Source of the DNA: Verrucomicrobiaceae bacterium
GTDB taxonomy: Bacteria; Verrucomicrobiota; Verrucomicrobiia; Verrucomicrobiales; Akkermansiaceae
Direction: 5' to 3'
DNA length: 35,170 bases
NCBI GenBank assembly: GCA_027487355.1
Contig: JAIYDT010000192.1
Coordinates: 1 to 35,170 of the forward strand
This document shows positions 24,782-34,193 of this stretch, piece by piece (the stretch's first letter is position 1; the number at the start of each line of letters is the position of its first letter). The notes beneath the pieces were generated by a model. It ran no database searches. It worked only from the letters and a program-made list of their open reading frames with translations, and was not told the DNA's origin. Position numbers and translations under genes: made by a program.

Positions 24782-25333
24782 ATGAAATTCTCATCCAAAC
24801 TTGCCATTTCCGGTGTCGTCGCCGGCTTGAGCGCGGCTCAGGTCTTGATCGCTTGTCCCCCCCCTCAGATCGAGATCGCCGACGCGCCTGCTCCTGAAAT
24901 CTGCATTTTCCTTGGCCCCCCCGTGATCGAGCACAACTCCGAGGAAGTCATCGTCGAGCCAGCAGTCGAGGATGAAGTGGAAGTCATCGACGAAACGGTG
25001 ATCGATGAAAATGGCACCGGGGAGAAAGTCACCGACGAGGAAGTCGTGGTGGAAGACGGTGGCGAAGTGCCGATCGATTGGGTGAAGCGCGACCTTGAGG
25101 ATGGCGAGGGTGTTGACCCGGATGTCATTAATGTCATTTTCTACAACATGTCCGGTGGCGGGCCGCAGCCAACGGGCCCTGCCGACAGCCCGATCGCCAA
25201 GGGCGACGCAGGCAAGGATGACACTGCCACGGCCGCCGAAGCCAAGACTGTTGCTCCAGTGGCTCCGATTGTGCGTGAGAAAAAGGGTCCGGTCGCTTTG
25301 GTGAAGGGTGCCCGCGTTTTCCTGCGCCATTGA
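24782..25333 (+). CDS. Acidic exported protein, probable lipoprotein (183 aa)
   Basis: The N-terminus is a signal sequence ending in VLIAC, with Cys25 in an acceptable lipobox, so it may be lipid-anchored. Residues 40-110 are strongly acidic, with repeated E/D-V-V-E patterns (EEVIVEPAVEDEVEVIDE). The C-terminus turns basic (VREKKGPVALVKGARVFLRH). I recognise no family. Two homopolymer C tracts, C8 at 24857-24864 and C7 at 24916-24922, lie just after the lipobox codon. It is followed by a strong terminator, so it is a single-gene transcript. Its start is 155 bp from the divergent cdaA start. Confidence 0.6.
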   Translation: MKFSSKLAISGVVAGLSAAQVLIACPPPQIEIADAPAPEICIFLGPPVIEHNSEEVIVEPAVEDEVEVIDETVIDENGTGEKVTDEEVVVEDGGEVPIDWVKRDLEDGEGVDPDVINVIFYNMSGGGPQPTGPADSPIAKGDAGKDDTATAAEAKTVAPVAPIVREKKGPVALVKGARVFLRH

Positions 25334-25357
25334 TTCCAACTAAAAGTTCAGCCAACG

Positions 25358-25389
25358 AAGGCCGCCGGATCGACTCCGGCGGCCTTTTT
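25358..25389 (+). terminator. Rho-independent terminator
   Basis: AAGGCCGCCGG (25358-25368) pairs perfectly with CCGGCGGCCTT (25376-25386) across a 7-base loop and runs into a T5 tract. This is the best terminator in the window. It separates the acidic lipoprotein gene from the barrel gene, which must therefore have its own promoter in the short remaining gap or rely on read-through. Confidence 0.92.
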
Positions 25390-25405
25390 GCATCCCACCG
25401 CCATC

Positions 25406-27085
25406 ATGAGAACCCTGCCAGTCTTCGGCACATTGGCCCTGCTCTCCACTCTCTCCGCGTCGGGGACCGGAGCCGATGAAGCCAATCAGGCAGCCCCGCC
25501 TGAAGCTCGACCGAGTGAGAAGCCAACGCCTGCCGAGCGATCCACCGATGGGGCCGTGAAGGCCACGGAGGACCAGGTTCTGCTCGCCAAACTGAGCGGA
25601 CTCGTGATCGCCGCAGACGGAAATGCGGCCCTCAAGCTCCAGAGTCAGGGACAAGTCGGCATCAAGATCGATGGCTTTTCAGACGATGAGTCGAAGGCCC
25701 TGCGCGAAGCGGTGGGTGACTCCATCGGACAGGCGGTTTCCCTCCGCTCGCTGGGGGCCTTGGGCACCAGGCTGGAAGCCGCCATGAAGTCATGCGGCCG
25801 ACCTTTCATGCATGCCACGTTTCCGGATCAGGAAATCACCTCCGGCATCGTGGCGGTGCGGCTTTGCGAGGCGCATGCGGGACAGATCCTGCTTTCCGGC
25901 CGACCCGCCTTCGGTCTCAAGTTTGCGGTGAACGCCTTCAGGACCCAACCCGGCCAGGCCCTCAACGAAGGAACCATCCTCGACGACCTGGAATGGCTGA
26001 ATGAGAACCCGCTGCGAAGGGCCTCGATTTCCTATGCCGATGGCAACACGCCGGACGCCCTCGATCTCACCCTCAGGCTGCGTTCGCCAAAAGCCTGGCG
26101 CTTCTATGCCGGGATCGACAACCAGCTCAGCGACCGCCTCGGCGATGAGCGCTTGTTCGCAGGATTTCAATATGGCAATGTCTTCGGACTGGATCACCGC
26201 CTGACCACCCAGATCACCTCCGCGCTCGACGTGGAAAGGCTCCAGGGGATCAGTGGCAGCTACGAGATGCCACTGCCTAACAGGACGCTGCTCCAGTTTT
26301 CCGCAGGCTACTCGGAAGTCGATTCGCAGACAGCGGGACTCATCGACCAAAGCGGTCAGTTCTCGCGCTTCGCCCTCGACTACCGGGTGCCGCTTCCCCG
26401 CTGGAACGGCATTTCCCACGAGTGGCGGACGGGCATGGAGCTTCGCGACCAACACTACGAGTTTCCCTCCGGAGCCGGGCAAGGAGTCCGCTTTTTCCAA
26501 GTCTCAAGCGGCTGGAAAGGTCGCTCGACCGATCGCTTCGGCAGCACCCGGCTCGATGCTTCCCTGCACTTCAGTCCTGGCAACGGAATCTTTGGTTCCG
26601 AGGATCAGGATTTCATCGCCCTCGGTGGCACAGGCGCTGAATCGCTGGTCGCCCAGTTGGAGGCGGAACGAACGTGGAAGCTCGGCGATGCGGGCCTTCT
26701 GTTAGGCAAAATGAAAGCCCAGTGGAGTGATTCCGGCCTGCTCCCGTCCGACCAGTTCGCCTCGTCCGGAGCGACCCGGGTCCGCGGCTTCGATGAAACG
26801 AAGGGCTTTGCCGACAACGGGCTGATCATAACTCTCGAGTGGCAATCGCCGACCTGGCGTTCCCGCATCGCCGGCGATCTCCAGGCGGTTTCCTTCCTTG
26901 ATGCGGGATTTCTCGACAGCCATCAGGGCAACGAAGGCAGCCAGCTCGCAGCGGTCGGCGTCGGATTCCGCTGGCGACTCGATGATCATCTCACGGCGAA
27001 GGCGGACCTCGGCATTCCGATCGACAACCCGGACGCCGACGAGGCGAATCCCCGGCTTCACTTCTCGATCAACACCACCTGGTGA
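25406..27085 (+). CDS. TpsB/ShlB-type outer-membrane transporter (559 aa)
   Basis: A signal peptide is followed by a low-complexity spacer, then a POTRA-like region at about 70-200. That region has AAMKSCGRPFMHATFPDQEI and LLSGRP, then LNEGTILDDLEWLNENPLRR and a DALDLTLRL strand. The rest is a beta barrel of alternating strands ending in HFSINTTW, with a terminal aromatic typical of Omp85-family barrels. TRVRGFDE at about residue 455 is the loop-6 VRGY/F motif that defines TpsB/BamA proteins. These export large TpsA proteins by two-partner secretion, but no TpsA gene is nearby. The ATG at 25406 places the signal peptide first and lies after the terminator. The substrate is unknown. Confidence 0.8.
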   Translation: MRTLPVFGTLALLSTLSASGTGADEANQAAPPEARPSEKPTPAERSTDGAVKATEDQVLLAKLSGLVIAADGNAALKLQSQGQVGIKIDGFSDDESKALREAVGDSIGQAVSLRSLGALGTRLEAAMKSCGRPFMHATFPDQEITSGIVAVRLCEAHAGQILLSGRPAFGLKFAVNAFRTQPGQALNEGTILDDLEWLNENPLRRASISYADGNTPDALDLTLRLRSPKAWRFYAGIDNQLSDRLGDERLFAGFQYGNVFGLDHRLTTQITSALDVERLQGISGSYEMPLPNRTLLQFSAGYSEVDSQTAGLIDQSGQFSRFALDYRVPLPRWNGISHEWRTGMELRDQHYEFPSGAGQGVRFFQVSSGWKGRSTDRFGSTRLDASLHFSPGNGIFGSEDQDFIALGGTGAESLVAQLEAERTWKLGDAGLLLGKMKAQWSDSGLLPSDQFASSGATRVRGFDETKGFADNGLIITLEWQSPTWRSRIAGDLQAVSFLDAGFLDSHQGNEGSQLAAVGVGFRWRLDDHLTAKADLGIPIDNPDADEANPRLHFSINTTW

Positions 27086-27088
27086 GGC

Positions 27089-28186
27089 TCAGGGGCCCTG
27101 AAGGATCGTATTGCTGGTCCCCGGAGCCACCGGGGCGCTGTCGGCATCCCGGGTGAGCAGGAAACCGGATGGCACGATCCCCGTGGATCCGAGACTGAAA
27201 TCGAGCGCATCCGCCCCGTCGGCCACGGTCTGGGGAAGACGGCCAACGTAGATGGGATTGGCCGCATCGCTGGTCCGCACCCAGAGATTGTAGGACTCGT
27301 TCACTTCGAGCTGCGGCAGATTTCCCACCACCAAGGTCCCGGCATCGCGGGCGGAATCATAGATGGGAATGGCTGTGGGAGTGGGTGTGGGAGCGGGGGC
27401 TGGAGCGAAAGGCTCGGGCGGGGCGATGACAGGGGAGTCCTGGGTCTCGGTTGGCTCGCCGACATTGCTCATGAGCCGACCGCTGGCGAGAGGCTCGCGT
27501 CCAGCCAGGGCATCCCCCAGCACGGTGTTGAGCGAATTGGCCGCCAGATCCCCTTCCACGGGGAACCCGGGAGGACGCATGGTCATCACGATCGGCCAGG
27601 CGACTCCAGGCACCGGTGAGAACCGCTCGCGATCCCGTTTCTGGATTCTGGCAAGCTGCCCGCGCAGCACCTCGATTTCCTGAATCAGTCGCTTGGTCTC
27701 GATCCGACCCGGCGCGGCGTTTTCAAGGACAGCGGTGGCATTCAGGTCGACTGCGTGACCGCTGTTTGCATGAGGCTCGCCCGTTTCGACTTTTGGGACT
27801 CCTGGCGAAACGACCTGGACTCGCGGTTCTGAAGGAATCCGGGGAGGCCCGACCACCGGCCCGCCTGGATCCTTTTTTGAAAACTTCGGCAGGGTGAGTG
27901 CCAGGGCAAGGACCGCCGCAGCCGCCCAGCCGGACCAGGCAAACCAATGGGAACGTTGACGGACGGGAAATCCAAGCCGCGCCCGAAGTCGGTCGAGTTC
28001 CCCCGCACGAGGCTTCACCGGCACCGAAGAAACAAGGGCCAGAGCCGTGGTGAGCTCATGGATTTCATCGACCGCCTTCCTGAGTTCAGGATCCTGGCGC
28101 GCAGCCTCGTCGAATGCTGCCGCCTCATCGGCATCGAGCATTCCAAAGGCCCGCCAGGCGGCGTTTTCGTGGGGATCAGAATTCAT
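27089..28186 (-). CDS. RskA-like anti-sigma factor (365 aa)
   Basis: The N-terminal region MNSDPHENAAWRAFGMLDAD and EAAAFDEAARQDPELRKAVDE has the pattern of the RskA anti-sigma domain. It lacks the zinc HxxxCxxC motif. A single TM lies at about 81-100 (WFAWSGWAAAAVLALALTL), followed by a long periplasmic part. A proline-rich segment leads to the C-terminal RskA-type domain (LPQLEVNESYNLWVRTSD, IYVGRLP). The gene begins 11 bp inside the 3' end of the sigma factor gene, so translation is likely coupled and the pair is a cognate sigma/anti-sigma module. Regulated proteolysis of such proteins releases the sigma factor. The stop is 3 bp from the convergent barrel gene. Confidence 0.82.
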   Translation of the reverse strand: MNSDPHENAAWRAFGMLDADEAAAFDEAARQDPELRKAVDEIHELTTALALVSSVPVKPRAGELDRLRARLGFPVRQRSHWFAWSGWAAAAVLALALTLPKFSKKDPGGPVVGPPRIPSEPRVQVVSPGVPKVETGEPHANSGHAVDLNATAVLENAAPGRIETKRLIQEIEVLRGQLARIQKRDRERFSPVPGVAWPIVMTMRPPGFPVEGDLAANSLNTVLGDALAGREPLASGRLMSNVGEPTETQDSPVIAPPEPFAPAPAPTPTPTAIPIYDSARDAGTLVVGNLPQLEVNESYNLWVRTSDAANPIYVGRLPQTVADGADALDFSLGSTGIVPSGFLLTRDADSAPVAPGTSNTILQGP

Positions 28187-28787
28187 GACGGGACAAATGG
28201 TTGCGCACCTTTTCCAAGGCGCGTCTGAGGCGGTTCTTCACCGTGCCCAGCGGCGTGCCGAGCCGCTCGGAGATTTCCGAATGCGTGTACTCCAGGAAAA
28301 CTGCCAGCTCCAGGCAACTGCGCTCATCGGGGTCGAGCTTCTTCAGCGCGGAGCGGACCTGCTGCCAGTCATCGACGGCCATGATCCGGGGGGCCTCCGA
28401 CCGCTCCGGTGGCGCGTGCAGATGGATCGGCACCACCCGCGACGAGTCACGCTTTTCCCGATGACGGTAGCGCAAGCGGTCGATGCACAGCCCGCGCAAC
28501 ACGGCGAAGGCCCAGACGAAAGGGGGAGATTGAGCCGGGTCGTAGTCGGCGGATCGATGCCAGATCCGCACGAAGGCATCCTGCAGGACTTCTTCCGCCT
28601 CATGCCGGTCTCCCAGCATCCGGCAGGCCACTCCCAACAGGGTGGGACCCCAGAGCCCGTGAAGCTCGTTGAGGGCCGAGTCATCGCTCTTTGCCATCCG
28701 GACAATCAGGCGCACCGCGTCTCCCTCCCGATCGCCAACCAGCCCCGGGGGAGACGCCTGAACAGAATTCAGGGAGGTGGTTGACAT
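28176..28787 (-). CDS. ECF sigma factor, SigK-like
   Basis: An extracytoplasmic-function sigma-70 factor of 203 residues. Region 2 includes LLGVACRMLGDRHEAEEVLQ and DAFVRIWHRSADY, and region 4 includes LDPDERSCLELAVFLEYTHS and SEISERLGTPLGTVKNRLRR, the DNA-reading helix-turn-helix. There is no region 3. It directs RNA polymerase to stress or envelope promoters and is presumably held by the RskA-like protein encoded next. An ATG at 28787 is preferred to a GTG 24 bases upstream, which would add only eight residues. It diverges from sufT. Confidence 0.92.
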   Translation of the reverse strand: MSTTSLNSVQASPPGLVGDREGDAVRLIVRMAKSDDSALNELHGLWGPTLLGVACRMLGDRHEAEEVLQDAFVRIWHRSADYDPAQSPPFVWAFAVLRGLCIDRLRYRHREKRDSSRVVPIHLHAPPERSEAPRIMAVDDWQQVRSALKKLDPDERSCLELAVFLEYTHSEISERLGTPLGTVKNRLRRALEKVRNHLSRHEF

Positions 28788-28931
28788 GGATCGAAAGAGA
28801 GACACGGGCACGGTTATCCGGTTTTAGCCAATGCTGATCCGACATGTGCGCTCAATTGGATCACAAAATCTGAAAATTTCTGAAAAAACTCATCCCTTGC
28901 CCGCAGGCCCATGCTGCTTTCTACTCCGTCC
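28788..28931. promoter_or_regulatory. Divergent region between sigma factor gene and sufT
   Basis: This 144-bp AT-richer region must carry both promoters. TCTGAAAA occurs twice as a direct repeat at 28869-28876 and 28879-28886, one DNA helical turn apart, on the sufT side. It could be a regulator site. An ECF-type promoter for autoregulation of the sigma factor is likely here, but I see no match I would stand behind. Confidence 0.35.
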
Positions 28932-29477
28932 ATGCACGACAAGATCATTCTCGAGCGCGAAGTCCACGCCGTCCAGATCCCCAGCGGCGATGCCATCACG
29001 CTGCCCGCCGGGACCGAGGTCTTCATCACCCAGCGCCTCGGCGGCACTTTCACGGTCGCCACCACCCAGGGACTCGCCCGCATTTCCGCCAAGGACTCCG
29101 CCGCCCTCGGGGTGGACCCGGAGGAGGAGGAAAAGAAGCAGGCGGAAGTCACGCGGCTCAAGGACGCCCCGCTCGAGGAGCAGGTCTGGGCCCAGTTGAA
29201 AGCTGTTTACGATCCGGAAATCCCGGTCGATATCGTCAACCTCGGACTCGTCTATGACTGCGCGATCGAGGAGGCCGACGGCAAGAAAACCGTCGCCGTG
29301 AAAATGACCCTTACCGCCCCCGGTTGCGGCATGGGACCCGTCATCGCGGCCGATGCCCAGTCGAAGATCATGACCATCGAGGGCGTGGACGACGCACGGG
29401 TCGATCTGGTCTGGGATCCCGCCTGGAATCAGGAAATGATTTCCGAAGAGGGCAAGATGAAGCTCGGGATGATCTAA
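28932..29477 (+). CDS. sufT: Fe-S cluster assembly protein SufT
   Basis: SufT belongs to the MIP18/DUF59 family, which helps mature iron-sulfur proteins. The 181-residue protein has the N-terminal SufT extension (HAVQIPSGDAITLPAGTEVF). The MIP18 domain starts at about residue 80 with LKAVYDPEIPVDIVNLGLVY, and the family signature APGCGMGP carries the conserved cysteine. The C-terminus VWDPAWNQEMISEEGKMKLG is also typical. No other suf genes are nearby. The ATG at 28932 is preferred to the upstream ATG, which adds seven unconserved residues. Its stop TAA overlaps the stop of the convergent phosphatase gene in CTAA. Confidence 0.93.
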   Translation: MHDKIILEREVHAVQIPSGDAITLPAGTEVFITQRLGGTFTVATTQGLARISAKDSAALGVDPEEEEKKQAEVTRLKDAPLEEQVWAQLKAVYDPEIPVDIVNLGLVYDCAIEEADGKKTVAVKMTLTAPGCGMGPVIAADAQSKIMTIEGVDDARVDLVWDPAWNQEMISEEGKMKLGMI

Positions 29478-29956
29478 GCGTTTTTCGACGTGCTGTCGAT
29501 GTAGGCGATGATCTTCGGGATTGCGAGATCCAGCACCTCCGCAACCTCCTCGTAGGCCCGGCTGCCCATGCCGATGGGGTCGGGCACATCGGCCCCGATG
29601 CCCTCGCCCGGGAGATCCACGAACTCGCAGGCCAAGTAAAACTTGTCGCTGTACTCCGGAAACATTGACTCCAGGACCTGGAGATGTCCCCGGGTCATGG
29701 CGAAGACGTGGGTGGCCTTTTTCAGAAGCTCCTTCGCCACACGGCGGCTGCCGAATCCCGTCAGGGCCGCTCCGCGTTTTTTCAAAACCGTCAAGGTCTC
29801 GCGGCTGGCCGCAGTGCCGCGACTCGCCGCGACTCCGGCTGAACTCACCTCGAAGTCGGAACGATCCGCCACCGCCTGACGGAAAAGCGCCTCGGCCATC
29901 GGACTCCGGCAGGTGTTTCCCGTGCAGACAAAAAGCACGTGTTTGTCAGTCGCCAT
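29474..29956 (-). CDS. Low-molecular-weight phosphatase, YwlE-like
   Basis: The P-loop CTGNTCRS at residues 11-18 carries the nucleophile Cys11 and Arg17. The general acid Asp126 lies in VPDPIG, and the protein is 160 residues, all standard for LMW phosphatases. The residue two before the second Cys-Arg pair's arginine is Thr15. In Bacillus YwlE the same threonine selects phosphoarginine, whereas tyrosine phosphatases usually have isoleucine there (CxGNICRS). So protein-arginine phosphatase activity is a reasonable hypothesis. No arginine kinase gene (mcsB) is in the window. It converges on sufT with overlapping stop codons and diverges from the RodZ-like gene with 102 bp between starts. Confidence 0.9.
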   Translation of the reverse strand: MATDKHVLFVCTGNTCRSPMAEALFRQAVADRSDFEVSSAGVAASRGTAASRETLTVLKKRGAALTGFGSRRVAKELLKKATHVFAMTRGHLQVLESMFPEYSDKFYLACEFVDLPGEGIGADVPDPIGMGSRAYEEVAEVLDLAIPKIIAYIDSTSKNA

Positions 29957-30058
29957 CGCGGGGACTATCGGCGCGGCGAGGGGGCGGAGTCAAACCGCAA
30001 ACAAGGGCCGCGAGCTTGCGCCGACGATGCCGATCCCTTAAACTCGTATCGCGAATCG

Positions 30059-30682
30059 ATGGAGATTTCAAATCAGCCCGGCATCAGCCTGCGTGCGGCG
30101 CGTGATCGCGCCGGATGGAGTGTGACCGATGTGGTGCAGCGCACGAAGTTTCCCCGCAGCATCGTCGAGGCGCTCGAAAAGGACGACTACACCGTCTTCT
30201 CCAGCCCGACCTATGCGAAGAGCTACCTCTCTCAGTATGCGGAGTTTCTCGGGGTCGATCCCACGCCCTGGCTGGATTTTTTCGAGCCCGCCAGCTTCAT
30301 CGCCCCTCAGGATGTGCTTTCGATGATCGAGTCTCCGCTCGAACGGGTGTCCTCTCATGCCTCAGCAGGAAAGGGGAGGGGAAGCTCCAGCAACATGGTT
30401 CCGACCATTCTATGCCTTCTTCTCACCGTCGGGCTCATCTACGCAGCGTTCACCGGCTATGCCTATTTGGAAAAGCGGCTTGGCGGGTCGATGTCCAACA
30501 AGCTGCCGTCTCCACCTGCGGCTACCACGCCTGAGTCCGGAGGTGCGATCCCCACCGCGACATCCCAGCCAGCCCAAGCCCGAGATGAGGCCGCCACTGC
30601 AACTCCCGCCTCCGCCCAGCCCGCAGCAAAAGCGGAGGAATCCGCCACCGCACCGCGCCCCAGCATCGTCGTCGAAGAGTGA
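30059..30682 (+). CDS. RodZ-like HTH membrane protein (207 aa)
   Basis: Residues 9-70 form a RodZ-type helix-turn-helix: LRAARDRAGWSVTDVVQRTK, IVEALEKDDY and YAKSYLSQYAEFLGVDP. A charged linker leads to one TM at about 114-136 (PTILCLLLTVGLIYAAF), then a 65-residue tail rich in Ala, Pro, Thr and Glu. RodZ links MreB to the wall-elongation complex. Canonical RodZ also has a periplasmic beta domain, absent here. The upstream frame opens inside the divergent phosphatase start region and is not HTH-like, so I take the ATG at 30059. Its stop abuts that of recQ in TGATCA. RodZ function is inferred from the N-terminal half only. Confidence 0.75.
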   Translation: MEISNQPGISLRAARDRAGWSVTDVVQRTKFPRSIVEALEKDDYTVFSSPTYAKSYLSQYAEFLGVDPTPWLDFFEPASFIAPQDVLSMIESPLERVSSHASAGKGRGSSSNMVPTILCLLLTVGLIYAAFTGYAYLEKRLGGSMSNKLPSPPAATTPESGGAIPTATSQPAQARDEAATATPASAQPAAKAEESATAPRPSIVVEE

Positions 30683-32800
<2,118 letters not shown>

Positions 32801-32924
32801 GTTGCTGCGCAAATGAACAACAACCCGCCAAACCGGTCAAGCCCACGAGGCCCGATTGTAAAGAGTCTGCGAAGCCATCAATTCGGGATTCCCACAGGCC
32901 TACAAACCCTCCACGTTTCATCCA

Positions 32925-33974
32925 ATGCCGACCATCCATGATTATGTCCGCAGCGCCTTCACCGAAGGCGCGACCGATCTGATCCTCTCCGAAGGCCACC
33001 CACCACGGGTCCGCATCAACGGCGAGATCATCCCTTTCGAAAACCATCCGCTCGATCATGAGGAAATGGTCTCGTTCTGGCAGGACGTCGGCGCGGACCC
33101 CGCCACCGATCTCGAAAAAGACATCGGCTGGAGCTCGGGCGATGGCTCACGGCTTCGCGTCAACCTCTTCAAGTCCCTCGGCGGCCTCTGCGCGGTGCTG
33201 CGCCCGATCAAGCGCTCGATCCCCGATTTCCAGGAGCTCGGCCTGCCTTCTCCCCTGCTGATGTCCTGGCTCGCCCGGCGCAGCGGACTCATCATCGTCA
33301 GCGGACCCACCGGTTGCGGAAAGTCCACCTCGGTCGCCAGTTGCCTCGATTGGGTCAACCACCACTACCGCCGTCATGTCGTGACCATCGAGGATCCGGT
33401 GGAATATCTCTTCGAGGACGACCTCAGCCACTTCTCGCAGCGCGAGGTGGGCCAGGATACACCCTCCTTCTCGATCGCCCTCCGCGCCGCCCTGCGCCAG
33501 AGCCCGGACGTGATCTTCCTCGGTGAAATCCGCGATGAGGACAGCGCCCTGATCGCTCTCCGCGCGGCGGAAACCGGTCACCTCGTCCTTGCCACCCTCC
33601 ACAGCCCCGGCGTCGCCGAGTCCCTCGAACGGCTCGGCAACCTTTACTCGCCGAACCATCGCGACGCCTCCCTCCAGCTCCTTTCGAACCACCTCATCGG
33701 CATCCTTTCCCAACGCCTCCTGCCCTCCGCCGAAGGAGGCCTGCACCTCGTGGTCGAACACCTCGAAAACGAAGCCGCCGTCCGAGGCTGGATCCGCGAG
33801 CGCCAGCAGGCCGAAATCCGCGACATGCTCCACCGCTCCGATTCCCCCGGCAACCTCTCCTTCCTCAAGTCCCTCTGCGACGCCGTCTTCGCCGGAAAGA
33901 TCCACCCCGCCACCGCCCGAGCCGCCGCGCCGAATCCGCTCGATCTCGATCGCGCTCTGCGTGGCATCGCTTAA
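32925..33974 (+). CDS. PilT-type secretion/twitching ATPase 1
   Basis: A hexameric ATPase of the PilT/VirB11 superfamily that powers pilus retraction. The N-terminal PAS-like domain begins with ATDLILSEGHPPRVRINGEI, and the ATPase domain has the Walker A GPTGCGKST at 127-135. Also present are the Asp box TIEDPVEYLF at 154-163, the Walker B PDVIFLGEIRDEDS at 194-207 and the His box AAETGHLVLATLHS at 214-227. The family normally has RDLETI after Walker B; this protein has RDEDSA. Length of 349 is typical. A second pilT-type gene follows after an unusual repeat-filled spacer. It is a PilT-like paralogue; assignment to PilT or PilU is not possible from sequence alone. Confidence 0.88.
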   Translation: MPTIHDYVRSAFTEGATDLILSEGHPPRVRINGEIIPFENHPLDHEEMVSFWQDVGADPATDLEKDIGWSSGDGSRLRVNLFKSLGGLCAVLRPIKRSIPDFQELGLPSPLLMSWLARRSGLIIVSGPTGCGKSTSVASCLDWVNHHYRRHVVTIEDPVEYLFEDDLSHFSQREVGQDTPSFSIALRAALRQSPDVIFLGEIRDEDSALIALRAAETGHLVLATLHSPGVAESLERLGNLYSPNHRDASLQLLSNHLIGILSQRLLPSAEGGLHLVVEHLENEAAVRGWIRERQQAEIRDMLHRSDSPGNLSFLKSLCDAVFAGKIHPATARAAAPNPLDLDRALRGIA

Positions 33975-34191
33975 GTTCCAAGGGCCAGGTTCCAAGTGCC
34001 AAAGAAGAGAAAGCACGAAGCACTAAATTCGAAATTCGAAATTCGAAATGAAGAATCGGCCTCGCCATATCACTTCGACGTTCAATGTTGGACGTTCGAT
34101 GTTCGATGTTCTCCTACCTGAAAACTGAACACTGAAACCTAGCAAACTTTCTTCCACTTCTCACTCTCCACTAATCACTTCTCACTTTCTA
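33975..34191. repeat. Mosaic of different 7-bp tandem repeats
   Basis: The spacer between the two pilT-type genes is built mostly from short tandem runs with 7-bp period but different units. These are GTTCCAAGGGCCAG/GTTCCAAGTGCCAA (14-bp unit, 33975-34002), AAGCACG/AAGCACT (34011-34024), AAATTCG x3 (34025-34045), TTCGACG/TTCAATG/TTGGACG/TTCGATG/TTCGATG (34074-34108), CTGAAAA/CTGAACA/CTGAAAC (34118-34138), and a CTTCCAC/TTCTCAC family x6 (34151-34192). Its length, 217 bp, equals 31 x 7. It is not coding, is far less GC-rich than its flanks, and has no spacer-repeat order like CRISPR. See the finding. Confidence 0.9.
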
Positions 34192-34193
34192 CC

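Noticed and set aside
25388-25405. TTG start for the TpsB-type gene
   Set aside because: It lies within the T tract of the terminator at 25358-25389. The ATG at 25406 gives a normal signal peptide.
33975-34191. Possible CRISPR array
   Set aside because: Units are only 7 bp, differ between blocks and have no constant repeat with unique spacers. No cas genes are present.
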